Notes under the pieces: model-generated | The model's database searches: none | Seen by the model: the letters and a program-made list of their open reading frames with translations, nothing else | What the model was told of the DNA's origin: nothing | Assembly (NCBI GenBank): GCA_016714165.1 | Contig: JADJNU010000002.1 | Coordinates: forward strand, 930,001-994,000 | Length of the DNA stretch: 64,000 nt | Source: Bdellovibrionales bacterium | GTDB lineage: Bacteria; Bdellovibrionota; Bdellovibrionia; Bdellovibrionales; UBA1609 | Reading direction: 5' to 3' | Program-made: the position numbers and the translations under genes | Part shown: piece after piece, positions 34,958-44,405 of the stretch | Layout: each line of letters begins with the position of its first letter | How positions within the stretch are numbered: position 1 is the stretch's first letter

Positions 34958-36286
34958 TCAGTCCAAAGAGAGAGAGCCGATTATTTCTTCCATCTCATCT
35001 ACCTCTTTTAGTGCTGCATGAGTCAAATTTCGATAGCCTGTCTCAGTCACAGCAATATTATCTTCGATTCGAATGCCCAATCCACGTAATTCCTTTGGTG
35101 CCTTTTCATCGCTGCGAGGAATATATATTCCCGGCTCTACGGTAAAGCACATTCCCGACTCCAATTGTCTCGATTCTCCACCGATTTCGACCATTCCCGA
35201 ATCATGAACGTCCATCCCCAACCAGTGACTCACTCCATGAGGGTAATATTTCCGGTATGAACCAGTCTGGATGATCTCTGATTTTGATCCGGTTAAAAGC
35301 TTTTCATCGATCATAACTTCAACCAGTCCCTCAATTGTTCTTTCTTGGAGTTTTGAAAACTTTAGACCGGGTTTTACCATCTCTATCAATTCCTTTTGTA
35401 GACCTAACACCTTCTGGTAGATTCTCCTTTGAGTCTCTGTAAATTTTCCGTTAACCGGATAAGTGCGAGTGATGTCTCCCGTGTAGAAATAATATTCACC
35501 TCCGGCGTCAACGAGCATTAAGTCCCCTTCGCGCAGTTCCTGGTCGTTAAAAACGTAGTGAAGCGTCGTGGCATTAGCTCCTCCGGCAACAATAGTTCCG
35601 TAACCTTCTCGTGCAGCACCCCTCTTCATTATTTCAAAAACAAAACGACCCTGAATTTCACGTTCATTCATCCCGGGTCGAACGTATTTCATGACTTCCA
35701 CGTGAGCCTCAGCCGAAATCTGACAAGCTCGTGCCATGGTTTCGATCTCATATGGGGACTTTATGAGACGCATTTCGCCTATCTGTGGATAGGCGTCTGA
35801 TATTGGCAAGAGTCCAAGTCCACTTCGCCGTCTCATGTCCCTCAGATTTAATATCACTCGACTGACTCTCTCATCAAACTCAATGTCATGAAAGAGCGTG
35901 TAGTAAACTCTCTCAACCTCGGCGAGAAGTTTCGGACATTCCTTTTCAAAATCTTCAATCAAATAGGCTTGATCGATTCCGAAATTTGCAGTAACTCCCT
36001 CAGGACCATAGCGAAACCCCTCCCATGTCTCACGCAGAACATCTTTGTCTCGAACAAACAATACGGATTCGGGCTTCTTTCCTGGACGAAAAACCAAAAC
36101 TGATTCGGGCTCTTCAAACCCAGTCAAATAAAACAAATTTGAGTCTTGGCGGTAAGGATGGTGAACATCGTTATTACGGATATATTCGGGTGCTGCCGGC
36201 GCAATCAGCGCCCCTCCCTCAACTTTGTGGGCCAAGCGTTCCCTTCTCTCCTTGAAGACTCTCATATCATGAACAGGCCTTCTCAT
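34958..36286 (-). CDS. pepP: Xaa-Pro aminopeptidase (M24B)
   Basis: A 442-residue aminopeptidase P that removes N-terminal residues preceding proline. The N-terminal AMP domain is followed by the pita-bread catalytic domain. Metal ligands are visible: LMLVDAGGEYYFYTGDITRTY (two Asp), GVSHWLGMDVHDSG (His), CFTVEPGIYIP (Glu) and IRIEDNIAVTE (Glu). These bind two Mn ions. Length matches E. coli PepP (441). Start ATG at 36286 has a very strong TTGAGGAGG. It is cytoplasmic, and only ten bases separate it from the patatin-like gene, so it is likely co-transcribed. Confidence 0.95.
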   Translation of the reverse strand: MRRPVHDMRVFKERRERLAHKVEGGALIAPAAPEYIRNNDVHHPYRQDSNLFYLTGFEEPESVLVFRPGKKPESVLFVRDKDVLRETWEGFRYGPEGVTANFGIDQAYLIEDFEKECPKLLAEVERVYYTLFHDIEFDERVSRVILNLRDMRRRSGLGLLPISDAYPQIGEMRLIKSPYEIETMARACQISAEAHVEVMKYVRPGMNEREIQGRFVFEIMKRGAAREGYGTIVAGGANATTLHYVFNDQELREGDLMLVDAGGEYYFYTGDITRTYPVNGKFTETQRRIYQKVLGLQKELIEMVKPGLKFSKLQERTIEGLVEVMIDEKLLTGSKSEIIQTGSYRKYYPHGVSHWLGMDVHDSGMVEIGGESRQLESGMCFTVEPGIYIPRSDEKAPKELRGLGIRIEDNIAVTETGYRNLTHAALKEVDEMEEIIGSLSLD

Positions 36287-36295
36287 TAAACCTCC

Positions 36296-37261
36296 TCAAA
36301 ATCCATATTTCTCAGCAATCTTTCGAGCCAGCCGTGCGCCCGCCAACTCTCCGACGTTCACAAGTCCCGTCCGGTTATCAAAATCATACATTTTAAAATC
36401 TTTTGTCTCAACGTCAATGATGTCAGTTACGTATTGTCGCGCTTCAATATTGGAGCGACGTATTTCCTGCCAGAGCAATGCCGATTGATACTCTTCTAAT
36501 AATTCATCCTGCGCCAACAGCTCACCTGATCCCAAGACATTGATCAAAATGATGACATCATAGTCCCTCTTCTTTAGATACCTCACGGAATCCACCACTG
36601 AAAATGCCGCTGCCATCCAGGGACTGCTCGGCTTGAATAAAGGAGGATAGGGCAAACATTTGCTGATAACCCCCATCATATCTCCTCGATCCTGCCAAAC
36701 GAGAGTTCCGCTCCATAGAGAGAGAGAAGGGCATCCAAAGGCAATTCGCGTCCGGTCTGCCTGATTCCCCTTGAGATTCCGATGAAAATAATCATTCAGA
36801 ACTTTAATAGACTCGGCCTTAAAACGCGAAGAAAAGAGGCCTTTTCCAGGGAGATCGGCCTTCTGTAACTTATAAAGCTTCCATTCGACCTCATGGACCT
36901 GCCCATTTTGCGCGAATATTCCTGCGACCAAGGCGCCCCATTCAATTCCAACGACGGCAGATATTGGAATCTTCGCCTTTATCAGCTCTTTTAATACGCC
37001 CGCATGCGCAAAGCTCTTAACCCCTCCAGGCCCCAAAATAACAGCCACCTTCGGAACATGTCCTCCAGCTCTGGCACCTGCTCCTGAAATTGAAGTTGGT
37101 TCCCCTGCCTCGGACTCAGATTTCTCGGCCGTGTGCTGCTCTTTTGTCGCTTGTTTGTGGGATTCCCCAGGCTGATTGATTGTCTGATCGCGAGTTTTGA
37201 CCAAACCACAACCCAACATTGAAAAAAAACACAAAAGAAGACCTAGCCTTTGAATATTCAC
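36296..37261 (-). CDS. Patatin-like lipoprotein lacking the catalytic serine
   Basis: A 321-residue lipoprotein, lipobox SMLGC at Cys 18, then a Ser/Glu-rich linker to residue 68. The patatin domain starts at VPKVAVILGPGGVKSFAHAG, which holds the glycine-rich oxyanion-hole turn. The nucleophile motif G-x-S-x-G is GIEWG here, with Glu 107 in the Ser position, in a context GIEWGALVAGIFAQ that otherwise matches GTSAGALVAAL. The catalytic Asp may be Asp 224 in FSVVDSV, without the usual following Gly pair. Phospholipase activity is therefore unlikely. GTG start overlaps the tlyA stop (GTGA), so translation is coupled to tlyA. A binding or scaffold role at the outer membrane is possible. Confidence 0.82.
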   Translation of the reverse strand: MNIQRLGLLLCFFSMLGCGLVKTRDQTINQPGESHKQATKEQHTAEKSESEAGEPTSISGAGARAGGHVPKVAVILGPGGVKSFAHAGVLKELIKAKIPISAVVGIEWGALVAGIFAQNGQVHEVEWKLYKLQKADLPGKGLFSSRFKAESIKVLNDYFHRNLKGNQADRTRIAFGCPSLSLWSGTLVWQDRGDMMGVISKCLPYPPLFKPSSPWMAAAFSVVDSVRYLKKRDYDVIILINVLGSGELLAQDELLEEYQSALLWQEIRRSNIEARQYVTDIIDVETKDFKMYDFDNRTGLVNVGELAGARLARKIAEKYGF

Positions 37262-38025
37262 TCCCCATTCCTCTCAAGAAAAATAAAAAATTCCTGATTC
37301 CCGTCGGCTCCTATCAAACCACTTTCAAAATAAGCTAGCACTTTCAGATTTTCAGATTCGGCACAATTACGAATTTTTACCTGCACCTTGTCATACTCAC
37401 TTCGAGATCTTACCACTCCGCGTTTAGTCAAATTCTGTGCCCCGACTTCAAATTGAGGTTTTACCAAAGCCAAGGCCTTTGCACCTTTTTTCATCAATTT
37501 CGCAACAACGGGTATGACCTGAGTGAGGGATACAAAAGACACATCAATCACGACGAGCCCGTAAGCCTGATTGAAACTCGAAGAGAGTTCGGGATGGAGG
37601 TGAATCCCCCTTACGTTGACTCCCTCAAAACTCACGACCCGAGAATCTGCTTTAATTTTTGGATGAAGTTGGCCATGCCCCACATCGAGTCCAACTACGG
37701 CCTTGCATCCTGCCTGCAACAAGCAGTCAGTGAAGCCGCCAGTTGACTGACCTATATCAAGCGCTGTGATCCCTTCAACGGATAGATCTATGCGTTTTAA
37801 GGCTGCTTCCAATTTTAATCCAGCCCGAGAAACATATTTGAGTAAATCTGGTGAAACAAGTCGGACCAAAAACTCCTCTCCCGATGGAACTCCCCAGTGA
37901 GGCAAATTCATAACCGTCCATCGGCCCTTCCAGCAGATTTCGACTTGACCAGATTTAATTAGTTCCCGTGCCTTGGTCCTGGATGGTGCCAGACCTTGTC
38001 CTACCAGCCATAAATCCAATCGCAT
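37258..38025 (-). CDS. tlyA: TlyA family rRNA 2'-O-methyltransferase
   Basis: A 255-residue methyltransferase. An N-terminal S4 RNA-binding domain (MRLDLWLVGQGLAPSRTKARE) is followed by a FtsJ-type Rossmann domain with ALDIGQSTGGFTDCLLQAG (SAM motif I), VVGLDVGHGQLHP and LVVIDVSFVSLTQVIP. The K-D-K-E type catalytic Lys and Asp are compatible. TlyA methylates 16S and 23S rRNA and determines capreomycin sensitivity in mycobacteria; some homologues are described as haemolysins, which is not well supported. Start ATG at 38025 follows the usual family N-terminus; a TTG lies at 38049. It heads the pair with the pseudo-patatin. Confidence 0.9.
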   Translation of the reverse strand: MRLDLWLVGQGLAPSRTKARELIKSGQVEICWKGRWTVMNLPHWGVPSGEEFLVRLVSPDLLKYVSRAGLKLEAALKRIDLSVEGITALDIGQSTGGFTDCLLQAGCKAVVGLDVGHGQLHPKIKADSRVVSFEGVNVRGIHLHPELSSSFNQAYGLVVIDVSFVSLTQVIPVVAKLMKKGAKALALVKPQFEVGAQNLTKRGVVRSRSEYDKVQVKIRNCAESENLKVLAYFESGLIGADGNQEFFIFLERNGE

Positions 38026-38146
38026 ATTTTTTGATTTTGGCTTTTCCAAAAAATAGACACCCGCCTAGAGTCGATAAATGCAGTTTTTTATAGAACCTAC
38101 CAAAAGACCAGCGAATAATAAAGAATGAGATCCAAGGGGAGAGAAA

Positions 38147-40500
38147 ATGAGCCCGTCAAAAGCATGCTTGTTCCTGTTGTACATCCTTATGATGCCATAC
38201 TATTTTATCCTCGTGGCTCCGCTGGCCGAAGCCGGAACAATCGGCAGAGCCCCTGCCATTCTTGACAAGGATCAAAATGCGAATGGTGCCTATGCGGCCA
38301 TGACTCTTCAGCAATTGGGTCTCCTCGATCACCGCTCGCGCATCCAGTACATAGAACTGATGCGTGAAACCCTTCTTGAATTAGAAAAAGTGCAAGGGGC
38401 CTTTCAATTTGAAGTTGCCCAAAACTCACGTGGCCAATCCGAATTCTATGCCCTTATTTTTGGCCTGGACGTCTTTGCCGCAGACAAGAGCAAGTTTTAC
38501 CGCAACCTCAACAAGGAAGTTACAGATGAAGGTTGCATCTACGGTGGTCACTTCTCTCAGTATGCAACAACGGCGAGCGCCTATGGTTGCATTCGACCTC
38601 CGTGCACCAAAAAAATTCAGCAAGAATGGAAAAGTGATTACGCTAAAGGCAAAACGTTCGGCGAAGGCTACGTTCAGTGCAGTTTCACTTCTTTCGGAAT
38701 TGAAATGTGCGTCACTCCAGGAATTACTTCCACTGCGGAGTGCGATAAGAAGGCTCGTGACATTGAAAAGAGTCACAAACCTTCGGTCGACGCTTTTTAA
38801 AGGAAAATATCACTCCTGAGTGGATGAGAAAATCAGCTGAAGAGCGCTTGAAACTCGTGGGAGAGTTAAAAATTCGGGCCTTCGATCCGCGGGTGATGTC
38901 TCATCTCGTGAAATTGGCGGCAGATATCCAGAAGAGTCAAAAAAATTTCGATCAAGTACCAGAACTGCAAGATTTTGAAGGTTTCAATGTGAAAGCCAAA
39001 GGAATGGATGCACTGTTTAGAAAATTTAAAGATCACTGCATCAAAGAGCTAGATGAAGCAACAGCCGTCAAAAGTGTCGAGACTGAAAAAGGCCCCTGGG
39101 CCACCAAAAGACGCGCCTTTCTAAAAGAAGTGAGAGATAAAGGTAAACCTCCGCGAGTGGGCAGTGTCATTCAACGAGACGAATGCGAGGTTCTTATAGG
39201 TAAATACAATTCCGACACAGATGAGTTCGATGGCGGCAGATACAAGCGTTTTGTAGACAACTACAAAGAGATCATGACAAAAGGCTATCCGGATGGAATG
39301 CCAAACAGACCTCCACCTCCACAAGCAGGACCTCAAATTGCGCAAAGGGGACCGGAGACTCCTGCGGAGCCCCCTCCGCCAGCGGAACCTCCCGTGGATC
39401 CAAATGGAATTACCATCAGTGCCACGACTGGCTGCGATCCTTCCCACGAACTCCTCGTTGACCGAGGCATGCAATGCGCCAAGTGCATCGCAGAGAAATA
39501 CTACACCGAAAGTGAATCGGGAAATCACTACTCGTCCCAATCTGGTGTTTCAGAAAAATGGCTTTCTCTTCTCACAACGATGATTCACCAGTGCAGCAGA
39601 GCTATGGGACGAGGCACTCCCAACCCAAAAGACATGGCCCATTTGGCGCTCAACTACTCTCAGGCATTCGGGCACTGCAGTCAAAACGAGTACGATTGGG
39701 ATGCCCTGACTCCAGAACAGGCTCGCTTGACCACCTCATGGCAAATGGGATGAGATCTCATGAGAGCTGATGCCCCAGGAAAAAAAGCCAACCCGTTTGA
39801 GGAAATCTACGGAATTGATATGAAAACAGCGCAGGAATTATTTTGCCCCGGACCAGGTAGTGGGGGCTACCAAAATAACTCCGCAAGATCCAATGCCGGC
39901 AACCCTCGACGGCAGTGGGCTCAGCGTCGTTTGCAAATGTTGGAGGTCTACGAAAGTAAAGTAAAATCTGGATTTGCAAATATCTTTGGATCCCCCAGCA
40001 GCGCCCGAGCAGGGATAGGGCGATGTTTGGAAAGCATTAAACAGCGCCACAACAATGGAACTCTTTTTTCGACCTCTGATGGCGCCACCAGGTGTCAGGG
40101 CTTTGTGAATGTTCAACCGAGCAACATGCAAAAGGCAACTTTCTCAGCTCTATCGGAACAGCCCGTTGTGGCCATCGACAACAATGGCCATTGCTACGTC
40201 TCAGATACAAGCTATCTTTACAACAATGGGAAAACCTCACTGATCTTTTCTAATCCGCGCACCGGCGGTTCTCCTCGACCCGTTTATGTCGCCGATAACA
40301 ACGGAGTCGGCAGGTGGACAAACACGGGTGGGACGTCGATCAGCTATGTTTCAGTCGGGGGAGAATCTCCTGAACGCTCTTATTGTCCAGATGACAGAGG
40401 ACGCAAAGGGTACAGACTACCTCCGACCCCACCACATCAAGCAGACAGCCCAAGTGAAGAATCAGGGTTCGGAGATAAGAGATCGAATAGCACGTTTTGA
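38147..40500 (+). pseudogene. Large secreted Cys-containing protein, frame and stop interrupted
   Basis: I read this as one secreted protein of about 780 residues in three pieces. The first piece (38147-38800) has a signal peptide ending around LAEAG and stops after PSVDAF. The second (38824-39753) continues the sense in another frame; an extra T in the T5 run near 38793-38797 would read through KENITPEWMRKSAEER. The second piece ends at TGA (39751-39753) but stays in frame with the third (39754-40500), beginning with DLMRADAPGKKANPF. Cys are frequent, and there is a Pro-rich linker (PPPPAEPP). Not recognised. Start ATG follows GGGGAG. Alternatives: three short genes, or recoding. Confidence 0.55.
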
Positions 40501-40696
40501 CCAGGCCTCATTTGTCTGTGCAGTGATTCGAGAAGCTTGATCCTTTTTCGTAATCCACTTTTTAATAGAACCTGCAAAGAGGGTAGCTCCCAGATATAAT
40601 ATGTAAAGTTTACCAACTATCTCTGCCAATTGGATCAATCAATCTCCTATTTTAGACTAAATGCATAACGCATCATTTGGCAGGGGGGATTCGCCG

Positions 40697-41962
40697 ATGA
40701 AACAAAAAGTTTGGTTGATAACGTGTTTGGCTTCCTATCTTTTTCTGGTTCCTTTATCAATTGCTAAACCCTCGTATGGAGTTTCACGACTTCCCGGTTC
40801 CTTCGTAGCAAACCAGGCAAATTTCAATACAATTATCGGGATGATCTGCACTCTACACAGCAACAACGCACAAGAAAGGGACGCGGATTCCATACGAAAC
40901 GGGTCAAATTTTTTCCATTATTGGAAGTTATCGACATCAGCCAGCGAATCTACCGTGAATGGGTTTTGCTCTCTCAAGCTCAATCCATACACCAAAGAAA
41001 TTGAGCCCGGAGCTCCTCTCTCGCTCAATTTCGAAACTGAAACACTCGCCCTAAAAGATCCTGTTATCAAAGGGCGTTTGGGTGAGAAAAAAATTGTCCT
41101 CAACTTTCTGGATCAAGGCGACTTTTCGCCCAATGAAAATCGAATGGTTTTTTTTCGAAGTCTTAAATCAGTAGATCTGGGAAAAGGGCTTTTTGATATA
41201 CTTCTCACTCAACGATCAAATCAAACTCTTCATACTCAATCGACCGAGGTCTGGTCCTCATCAAAGTATTGGTCTGGTTACGAACCAATAAACTTAGATT
41301 ATCGAACAATGGGATACACCGGAAAGCTTCGCAGACTGACTATTTCTTCTGCTCTAAATCCCAGGACACTGCTGATAAAATACGGAAACTATCTCCACGC
41401 AGAGGAAGGTAGCATCGCATTTTCACCCTCTGAAAAAAGCCGCGCAAATAATATATTTCTTTCGGCCGGACCAGCTCATGTCTTGGGATGCACTTTGATG
41501 ATCTATCCTGGCGAGTTAGATGCTCCTGAGATGATCACTGAAGAACAATGTCGTTCAATGATTCAAACTTTTCTTAACGACGACGATCTCCGCAAGGAAA
41601 TCAATTTACCTTCTCTGACCGAGTTAAGCCCCTCTTTAAAAGAGGGTTCTGAACAAAATGAGAGAGTGAATGAAGCCGCGCTAAAAAGAAGAGCAGAAGC
41701 ACAACTAGTTGCCTTTATTAAATCTAACTATCCGTCCTACAATTTCTACTGCCAGAAACCCAATATTTTTTCTCAAAGCTGTCGCGCTTGGTCTAGAAAT
41801 GACAAAAACAGAGGATTTGTTAACCTGAATGTCTCCTATGTCCTCAATTCAGAAAAAACAGAAGCACAGCTACACATTCTAATGCTGAACCTCAGTGGAC
41901 AATCTAAAACTGATGAAAGGCGTGTCATTTACCAAAATAGTCAATGGCTCGATCAACCCTAA
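40697..41962 (+). CDS. Secreted protein of unknown function
   Basis: A 421-residue protein, not recognised. A typical signal peptide (VWLITCLASYLFLVPLSIA) starts it. The mature region has alternating beta-rich stretches and seven or so Cys, consistent with a periplasmic or exported protein with disulfides. No catalytic motif or repeat seen. The ATG at 40697 follows CAGGGGGGA; an ATG at 40661 is also in frame but would place the signal too far inside. It sits on the plus strand after the broken secreted-protein gene, and the two may be related in role. Ends one base before the convergent ispA stop. Confidence 0.7.
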   Translation: MKQKVWLITCLASYLFLVPLSIAKPSYGVSRLPGSFVANQANFNTIIGMICTLHSNNAQERDADSIRNGSNFFHYWKLSTSASESTVNGFCSLKLNPYTKEIEPGAPLSLNFETETLALKDPVIKGRLGEKKIVLNFLDQGDFSPNENRMVFFRSLKSVDLGKGLFDILLTQRSNQTLHTQSTEVWSSSKYWSGYEPINLDYRTMGYTGKLRRLTISSALNPRTLLIKYGNYLHAEEGSIAFSPSEKSRANNIFLSAGPAHVLGCTLMIYPGELDAPEMITEEQCRSMIQTFLNDDDLRKEINLPSLTELSPSLKEGSEQNERVNEAALKRRAEAQLVAFIKSNYPSYNFYCQKPNIFSQSCRAWSRNDKNRGFVNLNVSYVLNSEKTEAQLHILMLNLSGQSKTDERRVIYQNSQWLDQP

Positions 41963-41963
41963 C

Positions 41964-42842
41964 CTAGGTGTTGATCGAACCGACTCGGTCAAGATTGAAT
42001 TTCACCAATCGATGCAACAGATCTGCTTTGCCACCAAAAATCGCAAGGGCTGCCGAGGCCAATTCAGCCACCCTTTTGAGATAGACTTGTGTCTCGTGTA
42101 TTCCAACAACGTTGATATAGCTCGTCTTTTCAGGCTGATTCGGATTGAAGTCCATGATGTCATCTGCCAACTGAAAGGCCAATCCTAGATTTCTGGAGTA
42201 TTCTTTGAGAGCCAACATTTCTTCGCTACCAGCTTCGCAAATATGAGCGGCCGCCTCACAACTGACAGCTATCAAGGCTCCGGTTTTAAGATCATGAATC
42301 CTTCGCATCAAATCTTCTGACCTCTCCTCTGATATGAGCTGCATATCCAATGCTTGGCCCCCAACCATGCCGAACAAACCAGCGGCTGATGCAAGCATTT
42401 CAATCACTTTCAACCCAACTTGAGGACGATCCTGATACCCCTTTGCCAAAACACAAAAGGCTTCCGTTAAAAGTGCATCACCAGCCAATAGCGCAGTGGC
42501 TTCTCCGAACACAACATGATTTGTTGGTTTTCCTCGCCTGAGCGAATCGTTGTCCATTGCAGGCAGATCGTCATGAATCAGCGAATAGGTATGAATAAAT
42601 TCAACGGCTGCTGCCAGAGGCAGAACTCTGTCCGGAGAACTTCCCAGAACTTCAGCCGTCAATAAGGTGAGTACTGGGCGAAACCTCTTACCACCAGACA
42701 AAAGAGAATAATTTATAGATTTATTAAGCTGGTTCAAACCCTTGCTCGATAGCTCGCTCGTTTCAGCAAAATAGTGAGGCAGGTGATTCTCAATAAATTG
42801 CAATTCCCTGCGAAACAAATCCTCAAAGCTAGTTTTTTCCAT
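41964..42842 (-). CDS. ispA: Farnesyl/geranyl diphosphate synthase
   Basis: A 292-residue trans-prenyltransferase that condenses isopentenyl diphosphate with allylic diphosphates to make farnesyl diphosphate, the precursor of undecaprenyl carrier and quinones. The first Asp-rich motif is DDLPAMDNDSLRRGKPTNH and the second is DDIMDF; SGGKRFRPVLTLL is near the N-terminus. Length and order fit IspA. It follows xseB, as in E. coli. Start is either the ATG at 42842 or a GTG at 42866 that overlaps the xseB stop (GTGA); I used the ATG because the domain begins soon after. Confidence 0.9.
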   Translation of the reverse strand: MEKTSFEDLFRRELQFIENHLPHYFAETSELSSKGLNQLNKSINYSLLSGGKRFRPVLTLLTAEVLGSSPDRVLPLAAAVEFIHTYSLIHDDLPAMDNDSLRRGKPTNHVVFGEATALLAGDALLTEAFCVLAKGYQDRPQVGLKVIEMLASAAGLFGMVGGQALDMQLISEERSEDLMRRIHDLKTGALIAVSCEAAAHICEAGSEEMLALKEYSRNLGLAFQLADDIMDFNPNQPEKTSYINVVGIHETQVYLKRVAELASAALAIFGGKADLLHRLVKFNLDRVGSINT

Positions 42843-42862
42843 GGAAACGAAAGTCTCCTTAT

Positions 42863-43093
42863 TCACTTTTCATCCCCTTCCATGTTAAATTCTCCGAATT
42901 CTGCCTGGCCCTGATCGTTGACGCTGAGAAGAACCTTCACCTTTTGTTCAGCTTCATTCAATTTTCCATGACATTCTTTTGCCAGCCCAACTCCTTCTTC
43001 GAATAATTTCAAAGAATCATCCAGGGAACATTCTCCTTCTTCCATTTTCTTAATAATCGCCTCAAGCCGACTCAATTTTTTCTCAAAACTCAC
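42863..43093 (-). CDS. xseB: Exodeoxyribonuclease VII small subunit
   Basis: A 76-residue small subunit of exonuclease VII, which degrades single-stranded DNA in both directions with XseA. The family signature SFEKKLSRLEAIIKKMEEGE followed by SLDDSLKLFEEGVGLAKECH is intact. The start is GTG at 43093 with GGGAG ahead, overlapping the xseA stop by a few bases. Order xseA-xseB-ispA, all on the minus strand with overlaps, indicates one operon. Confidence 0.93.
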   Translation of the reverse strand: MSFEKKLSRLEAIIKKMEEGECSLDDSLKLFEEGVGLAKECHGKLNEAEQKVKVLLSVNDQGQAEFGEFNMEGDEK

Positions 43094-44405
43094 GTGAACT
43101 CCCTTTTTTTATCTGAACCGATCTTACCCGGCTAACCTCGGCCTCAATCACACCGTCAGCGATCTGAATTTCTACCCCGCTTCCAACAACCACGCCCTGA
43201 ATTTTTTTGATAATACGATTGTCACGATCTCTCAGGATAGCATAGCCGCGTTCAACCACTCTCAGAGGGCTCAATGAATCGAGGAGCGTAGAAAAGTGTT
43301 CCCATTGAGACCTGGATCTTTCCAACCTGAGCAGCATGCCGTATTCCAGTCTCTCGGTCAGCTCATCACAGCGAAGAATCAAATCCCTCAACTTTCTCCG
43401 CGGATCTACTAAACGCCTTGAGACATTCTCAATCTTATGACGAAAAAATTGAATTCGCCTTTCTAAGGAAAGATAGAGACGGCGACTGCAAATATGTAGC
43501 GCGGCGATTAAATCATCCGCATTTTTAACAACAAGTTCTGCCGCGGCCGAAGGAGTCGGAGCCCGTAAATCAGCTACAAAATCAGCAATCGTAAAATCTA
43601 TCTCGTGACCTACAGCCGAAATAATGGGCCTTTTCGATGAAGCTATGGCTCTCGCCACCTGTTCCTCATTAAACCCCCAAAGGTCCTCTATCGAACCTCC
43701 CCCACGCCCAATAATAATCACATCCACATCGGACAGACGATTTGCATTTTCGATCCCCTTAACAATACTTTCTGGTGCCTGCCCCCCCTGAACAATCGCA
43801 GGAATAACAGTGATACGCAGTCCACGACTTCGTCTTCGTAAAACATTGAGCATGTCCCGAATGGCCGCCCCACTTGGAGCCGTCACCAGCGCCACATGTT
43901 CAGGAAAGCTCGGCAAGCTCCTCTTTCGTGACTCATCAAACAAACCTTCCTTCTGCAATTTATTTTTTAACTGCTCAAAGGCTATCTGCAAAGAGCCCGC
44001 TCCCAAAGGTTCCATCGTCTCACATAAAATCTGATAGTTGCCTCGCTGCTCGTAAACGCTGACCTTGCCGCGAACCAAAACTTCAATTCCATCCTTTGGT
44101 TTAAACTTCAAATGCCGGTTAAAACCTTTGAACATAACCGCAGAGATTTGGGCTTTTTTATCTTTTAAACTAAAGTAGTAATGACCCGAAGGATGCGCCT
44201 TGAAATTTGAAATCTCTCCCTGTATCCAGAGAAAATCAAACTGACCTTCTAATAATTGGCGAATAACCTGATTCAATTGGCTAACTGCGTAGACCTGAGG
44301 CCCTTTCTGCTCGATAAACTGCGCGCCGACAGCGTCAATTTCAGCTTCCATTTTTTGAGGGGTCTTCTCTTCGACGCTTTTTAAATCCAGAGTCATCTGT
44401 TTCAT
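43083..44405 (-). CDS. xseA: Exodeoxyribonuclease VII large subunit
   Basis: A 440-residue catalytic subunit of exonuclease VII. The OB-fold domain (FLWIQGEISNFKAHPSGHYY) is followed by the catalytic region with PSGAAIRDMLNVLRRR, IIGRGGGSIEDLWGFNEE and ISAVGHEIDFTIADFVADLR, then a coiled-coil C-terminal domain. Complete and standard in length. The first 17 or so residues overlap the tail of the upstream membrane-protein reading frame; an alternative start is the ATG at 44351. Confidence 0.94.
   Translation of the reverse strand: MKQMTLDLKSVEEKTPQKMEAEIDAVGAQFIEQKGPQVYAVSQLNQVIRQLLEGQFDFLWIQGEISNFKAHPSGHYYFSLKDKKAQISAVMFKGFNRHLKFKPKDGIEVLVRGKVSVYEQRGNYQILCETMEPLGAGSLQIAFEQLKNKLQKEGLFDESRKRSLPSFPEHVALVTAPSGAAIRDMLNVLRRRSRGLRITVIPAIVQGGQAPESIVKGIENANRLSDVDVIIIGRGGGSIEDLWGFNEEQVARAIASSKRPIISAVGHEIDFTIADFVADLRAPTPSAAAELVVKNADDLIAALHICSRRLYLSLERRIQFFRHKIENVSRRLVDPRRKLRDLILRCDELTERLEYGMLLRLERSRSQWEHFSTLLDSLSPLRVVERGYAILRDRDNRIIKKIQGVVVGSGVEIQIADGVIEAEVSRVRSVQIKKGSSREF

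Noticed and set aside
38820..38830. ATG at 38824 as an independent gene start
   Set aside because: The frame continues upstream without a stop for some residues and the sense joins the first piece after one inserted T; no ribosome site was seen in front of this ATG.
39121..39540. 139-codon minus-strand frame opposite the secreted-protein gene
   Set aside because: Shadow of the plus-strand coding sequence; no start signal.
38147..40500. Selenocysteine or reassigned TGA as explanation of the in-frame stop
   Set aside because: TGA is used as the stop in many overlaps here (ATGA), and no hairpin resembling a bacterial SECIS was seen past the stop beyond short palindromes.
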